A stretch of 15,549 bases of DNA from positions 1-15,549 of the forward strand of contig JBGPYB010000113.1 of the NCBI GenBank assembly GCA_041493035.1, given 5' to 3'. Below the pieces are notes generated by a model. The model had not been told where the DNA came from. It did not search any database and saw only the letters and a program-made list of their open reading frames with translations. Made by a program: the position numbers and the translations under genes. Positions 13,422 through 15,549 of this stretch are shown here, in pieces (positions within the stretch are counted from its first letter, which is position 1; the number at the start of each line of letters is the position of its first letter). This DNA is from JBGPYB01 sp041493035. Lineage in GTDB: Bacteria > Acidobacteriota > Vicinamibacteria > Fen-336.

Positions 13422-15016
13422 GGCCGCTCCGCTTCGAGCCGGCGGTAGTCCGCCCACAGGCGGCTGGCCGCGTAGCCGCGCAGCGCGACCTGGGGACGCA
13501 GCTCGACAGGCCGCTCGAAGATGCTCACGTACAGCTCCCGCTGTCCGGGCGGCGGCAGATCGTAGAGCTTCCTCACCAGCGCCGGCTCCAGGTCCGGAGT
13601 CACGAGGATGACCGGGGCGTTCGTGGCCGACTCGGGAACGCCGTGCCACCACTCGACCCGCGGCAGCCCGCGCAGGTACCAGGGCAGGGGCCAGAGGTTT
13701 TCGCGGCTGATGATCTGGACCGGCATGGACGATCCGTCCGGGTGGGCTCGGGCCAGGTCCTTCAGGCGACCCACGATCTCGAAGACGTCCGTGCCGGTAT
13801 GGGCGTAGACGTAGGGGTTCCGGGGATCCGCCGCGAAGCGGAAGCTCGCCTCGACGGCTTGCCATCCGAGGTGCGCCGCGGCGGAAACGAGGAGGACACC
13901 GATGACGCCCCTCATCGCCGCGTACCGGACGGAGCGCACCAGGAACACGGCGCCGGCGCCCGCGAGCAGGATCATGCCCTGCAGGAACCCGAGCAGGCAC
14001 CAGGGGGTCTTGTACGGGATCGCGGAGTACGTGACGAGCATCAAGAACGTGTAGAAGCCGAGGAACCGCAGGACCCTCGAATCCGCACCGGGAACTCCCT
14101 TCGCCACCCAGCCGGCTGCGCCACCGACCACCGCGAGGACGAGGATGAGTCCCTCGGTCCAGAAGGGCGTTGCGCGCGAAGGGGCGTGGATCAGCAGCCG
14201 AAGGTAGTACGGCCAGGAGTGGAAGTGCCGCGACGCGGCCCTGACGCGGTCCAGGTAGAGACCGTAGGCCCGCACCGCGTCCACGACGCCCCCCGGGTGG
14301 CCGAGGAACGAGGAGAAGAGCGCCCCCGACACGACGACGGTCGCGAGCAGGGCCAGCAGGACGTGCCGGCTTGTCACGACGCCGCGGATCGGCGGGAGGG
14401 TCTCTCCGCGCCAGCGGTCGCCGAGGTGGGTGAAGGCGAGCGCCAGAAGCATGCAACCGAGAGCGAGGAGCGCCGTCTCTTTGGTGGCGACCATCAGCCC
14501 AAGCCACGCGCCCCCCAGGAGGGCCGGGGCGACGCCAGGCGCCCGCAGGTACCGGCAGGCGGACAGCAGCGCGCCGAAGCTGAAGAAGACAAGCGGCGTC
14601 TCGTGGATGAAGTACCGGCTGTAGAAGACCATGGCCGGGGAGATCGCGGCCAGGAGGGCCGCGCCGGCGGCGCCGGCGGTGCCGAGGAAGCCTCGTGCCC
14701 CCAGGTGTGCAGCGACTAGAGCCACGCCGAGGGCGGCGGGAACGGAGCGCAAGGTGACCTCGTCGATCTCGACATACCGGTGCTCGCCCCGGAGCCAGGC
14801 GGGAAGCAGGGTCAGGTAGTAGAGGCTGGGCCCGTGGTATTCCGAGGGATCGTAGGCGTAGCCCCCGCCCTCCAGCAGGGTCCCGAACTTGTCCGCGTTG
14901 ATCGCCTCGTCGGCATGCATCGGGCGCGACGCGAGACCCGGAAAGCGCAGGGCCGCGGCCAGGAGGATGGGTGCGAGAAAAATCCATCTTGACCGCAAGT
15001 CCGACGATTCTCGCAT
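13418..15016 (-). CDS. Agl23-like GT-C membrane protein (TIGR03663 family, ArnT/PMT fold)
   Basis: A 532-residue polytopic membrane protein, first gene of the operon. It begins with a short cytoplasmic tail, one hydrophobic helix (about 11-26) and then RPMHADEAIN with D36-E37, the acidic pair of lipid-linked sugar transferases of the ArnT/PMT fold. About ten more hydrophobic segments follow to about residue 375, then a hydrophilic domain of about 150 residues. The pattern, including DPSEYHGPSLYY and YSAIPYKTPW, matches the family named flippase activity-associated protein Agl23. Known Agl23 has a role in archaeal glycosylation; bacterial members are largely unstudied. No strong ribosome-binding site is visible before ATG 15016. 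Four-base overlap with apbE indicates coupling. Function as an envelope glycosyltransferase is likely but not proven. Confidence 0.85.
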   Translation of the reverse strand: MRESSDLRSRWIFLAPILLAAALRFPGLASRPMHADEAINADKFGTLLEGGGYAYDPSEYHGPSLYYLTLLPAWLRGEHRYVEIDEVTLRSVPAALGVALVAAHLGARGFLGTAGAAGAALLAAISPAMVFYSRYFIHETPLVFFSFGALLSACRYLRAPGVAPALLGGAWLGLMVATKETALLALGCMLLALAFTHLGDRWRGETLPPIRGVVTSRHVLLALLATVVVSGALFSSFLGHPGGVVDAVRAYGLYLDRVRAASRHFHSWPYYLRLLIHAPSRATPFWTEGLILVLAVVGGAAGWVAKGVPGADSRVLRFLGFYTFLMLVTYSAIPYKTPWCLLGFLQGMILLAGAGAVFLVRSVRYAAMRGVIGVLLVSAAAHLGWQAVEASFRFAADPRNPYVYAHTGTDVFEIVGRLKDLARAHPDGSSMPVQIISRENLWPLPWYLRGLPRVEWWHGVPESATNAPVILVTPDLEPALVRKLYDLPPPGQRELYVSIFERPVELRPQVALRGYAASRLWADYRRLEAERP

Positions 15017-15166
15017 ATCGGATCCGCGAGGACCGGCCGCACGACCCCGGCTATCGTCCCTCCGACTGGAACGGATGGATCATGCGCGGGTCCCTTCGAA
15101 TGGAGTAGGCTTCGCCTGGGAATCGTCGTCTTGCCGGAATGCGGGTTTGCCCCGAAGAGGAACGCC

Positions 15167-15549
15167 ATGAGCCGACAAGAGACTTCGAAGTCTACCCGCC
15201 GTCAGTTCATCACCACCACGGCATCCGCGGCCGCGGCGGTGACGATCCTGCCCCGCCACGTTCTGGGTGGCCCAGGGTTCGTTGCCCCGAGCGACAAGGT
15301 GAACGTGGCCATCGTCGGTGTCGGCGGCCAGGGGCGCAGCAACCTTCGCTCCCTCTTTCAGGAAGGCGACTGCCAGGTCATCGCGATCGCCGACCCGTGC
15401 GAGGAGTGGGACCTGAGCCCGTACTATTACGGGGGAAAGGCGGGCCGGGGCCCCATCAAGGCCGAAATCGAAGAGACCTACCGCGCCAAAACCCCCAACT
15501 ACAAGTGCGCCGCCTACGAGGATTTCCGCGTCATGCTGGAGAAGGAGAA
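15167..15549 (+). CDS. Tat-exported Gfo/Idh/MocA family oxidoreductase, 3' end beyond the window
   Basis: The first 127 codons of a second Gfo/Idh/MocA enzyme. The signal peptide STRRQFITTTASAAAAVTIL has a clean twin-arginine motif RRQFI and a hydrophobic core. The Rossmann motif VGVGGQGRSN follows, then VIAIADPCEEWD at the end of strand two. GAGG stands eight bases before the ATG. It is transcribed away from the five-gene operon, sharing a 150-base divergent intergenic region. Family members of this type are exported sugar dehydrogenases or glycoside-processing enzymes. It is probably related in job to the operon enzyme at 10408-11808 but is clearly a different paralogue. The catalytic part is outside the window. 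Confidence 0.9.
   Translation, partial: MSRQETSKSTRRQFITTTASAAAAVTILPRHVLGGPGFVAPSDKVNVAIVGVGGQGRSNLRSLFQEGDCQVIAIADPCEEWDLSPYYYGGKAGRGPIKAEIEETYRAKTPNYKCAAYEDFRVMLEKE

Noticed and set aside
10315..14719. Plus-strand open frames at 10315-11370, 11856-13448 and 13301-14719
   Set aside because: All are antisense to the five-gene operon, whose products have clear domains; the plus frames are Arg/Gly/Glu/Val-rich without motifs.
1..15549. CRISPR arrays, tRNA/rRNA genes, intact insertion sequences, phage genes
   Set aside because: No regularly spaced repeats, tRNA-like cloverleafs, transposase motifs or phage structural genes were seen on either strand by eye.

Overview
The window is GC-rich, densely coding bacterial chromosome with strong third-position GC bias, so most long open frames are antisense shadows of real genes. 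The family mix suggests an environmental Acidobacteriota-like bacterium or a similar deep-branching Gram-negative phylum: an M13 zinc peptidase, an HNH protein with a Pro-rich linker, Tat-type Gfo/Idh/MocA oxidoreductases, DoxX, an Agl23-type membrane protein and a degenerate PQQ dehydrogenase. This placement is inference from gene families only; there is no rRNA in the window.

Layout. (1) 1-1848 minus: most of a secreted M13 metallopeptidase, cut by the window edge. (2) 2057-3412 plus: an HNH-endonuclease-like protein whose C-terminal tail looks over-extended. (3) About 3330-4124 minus: a small gene graveyard with a doubly deleted PQQ-dependent dehydrogenase and a decayed antitoxin/PIN-toxin pair that keeps its 4-base stop/start overlap. 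(4) 4125-6596 minus: a two-gene redox unit, a GTG-started FAD/NAD(P) oxidoreductase followed, after a REP-like palindrome, by a NapH-like membrane 4Fe-4S protein. (5) 6804-9897 plus: a ChrR-like zinc/cupin anti-sigma protein, 2-amino-3-ketobutyrate CoA ligase (kbl), and a glycosyltransferase-like protein. (6) 15016-9914 minus: a tight five-gene operon, Agl23-like GT-C membrane protein, ApbE-like FMN transferase, secreted discoidin-like protein, Tat/anchored Gfo/Idh/MocA oxidoreductase, and DoxX membrane protein. (7) 15167-end plus: a divergent second Tat-exported Gfo/Idh/MocA oxidoreductase, cut by the window edge.

How the parts may work together. In region 4, NAD(P)H electrons could pass through the FAD protein to the membrane iron-sulfur protein. 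Region 6 combines lipid-linked sugar transfer, flavin attachment, a carbohydrate-binding-like exported protein and an exported sugar-type dehydrogenase next to a DoxX membrane protein. This looks like a cell-envelope sugar-oxidation module whose electrons could enter the membrane. The grouping is visible in the gene order and overlaps; the joint function is a hypothesis. It is the best candidate here for an undescribed system.
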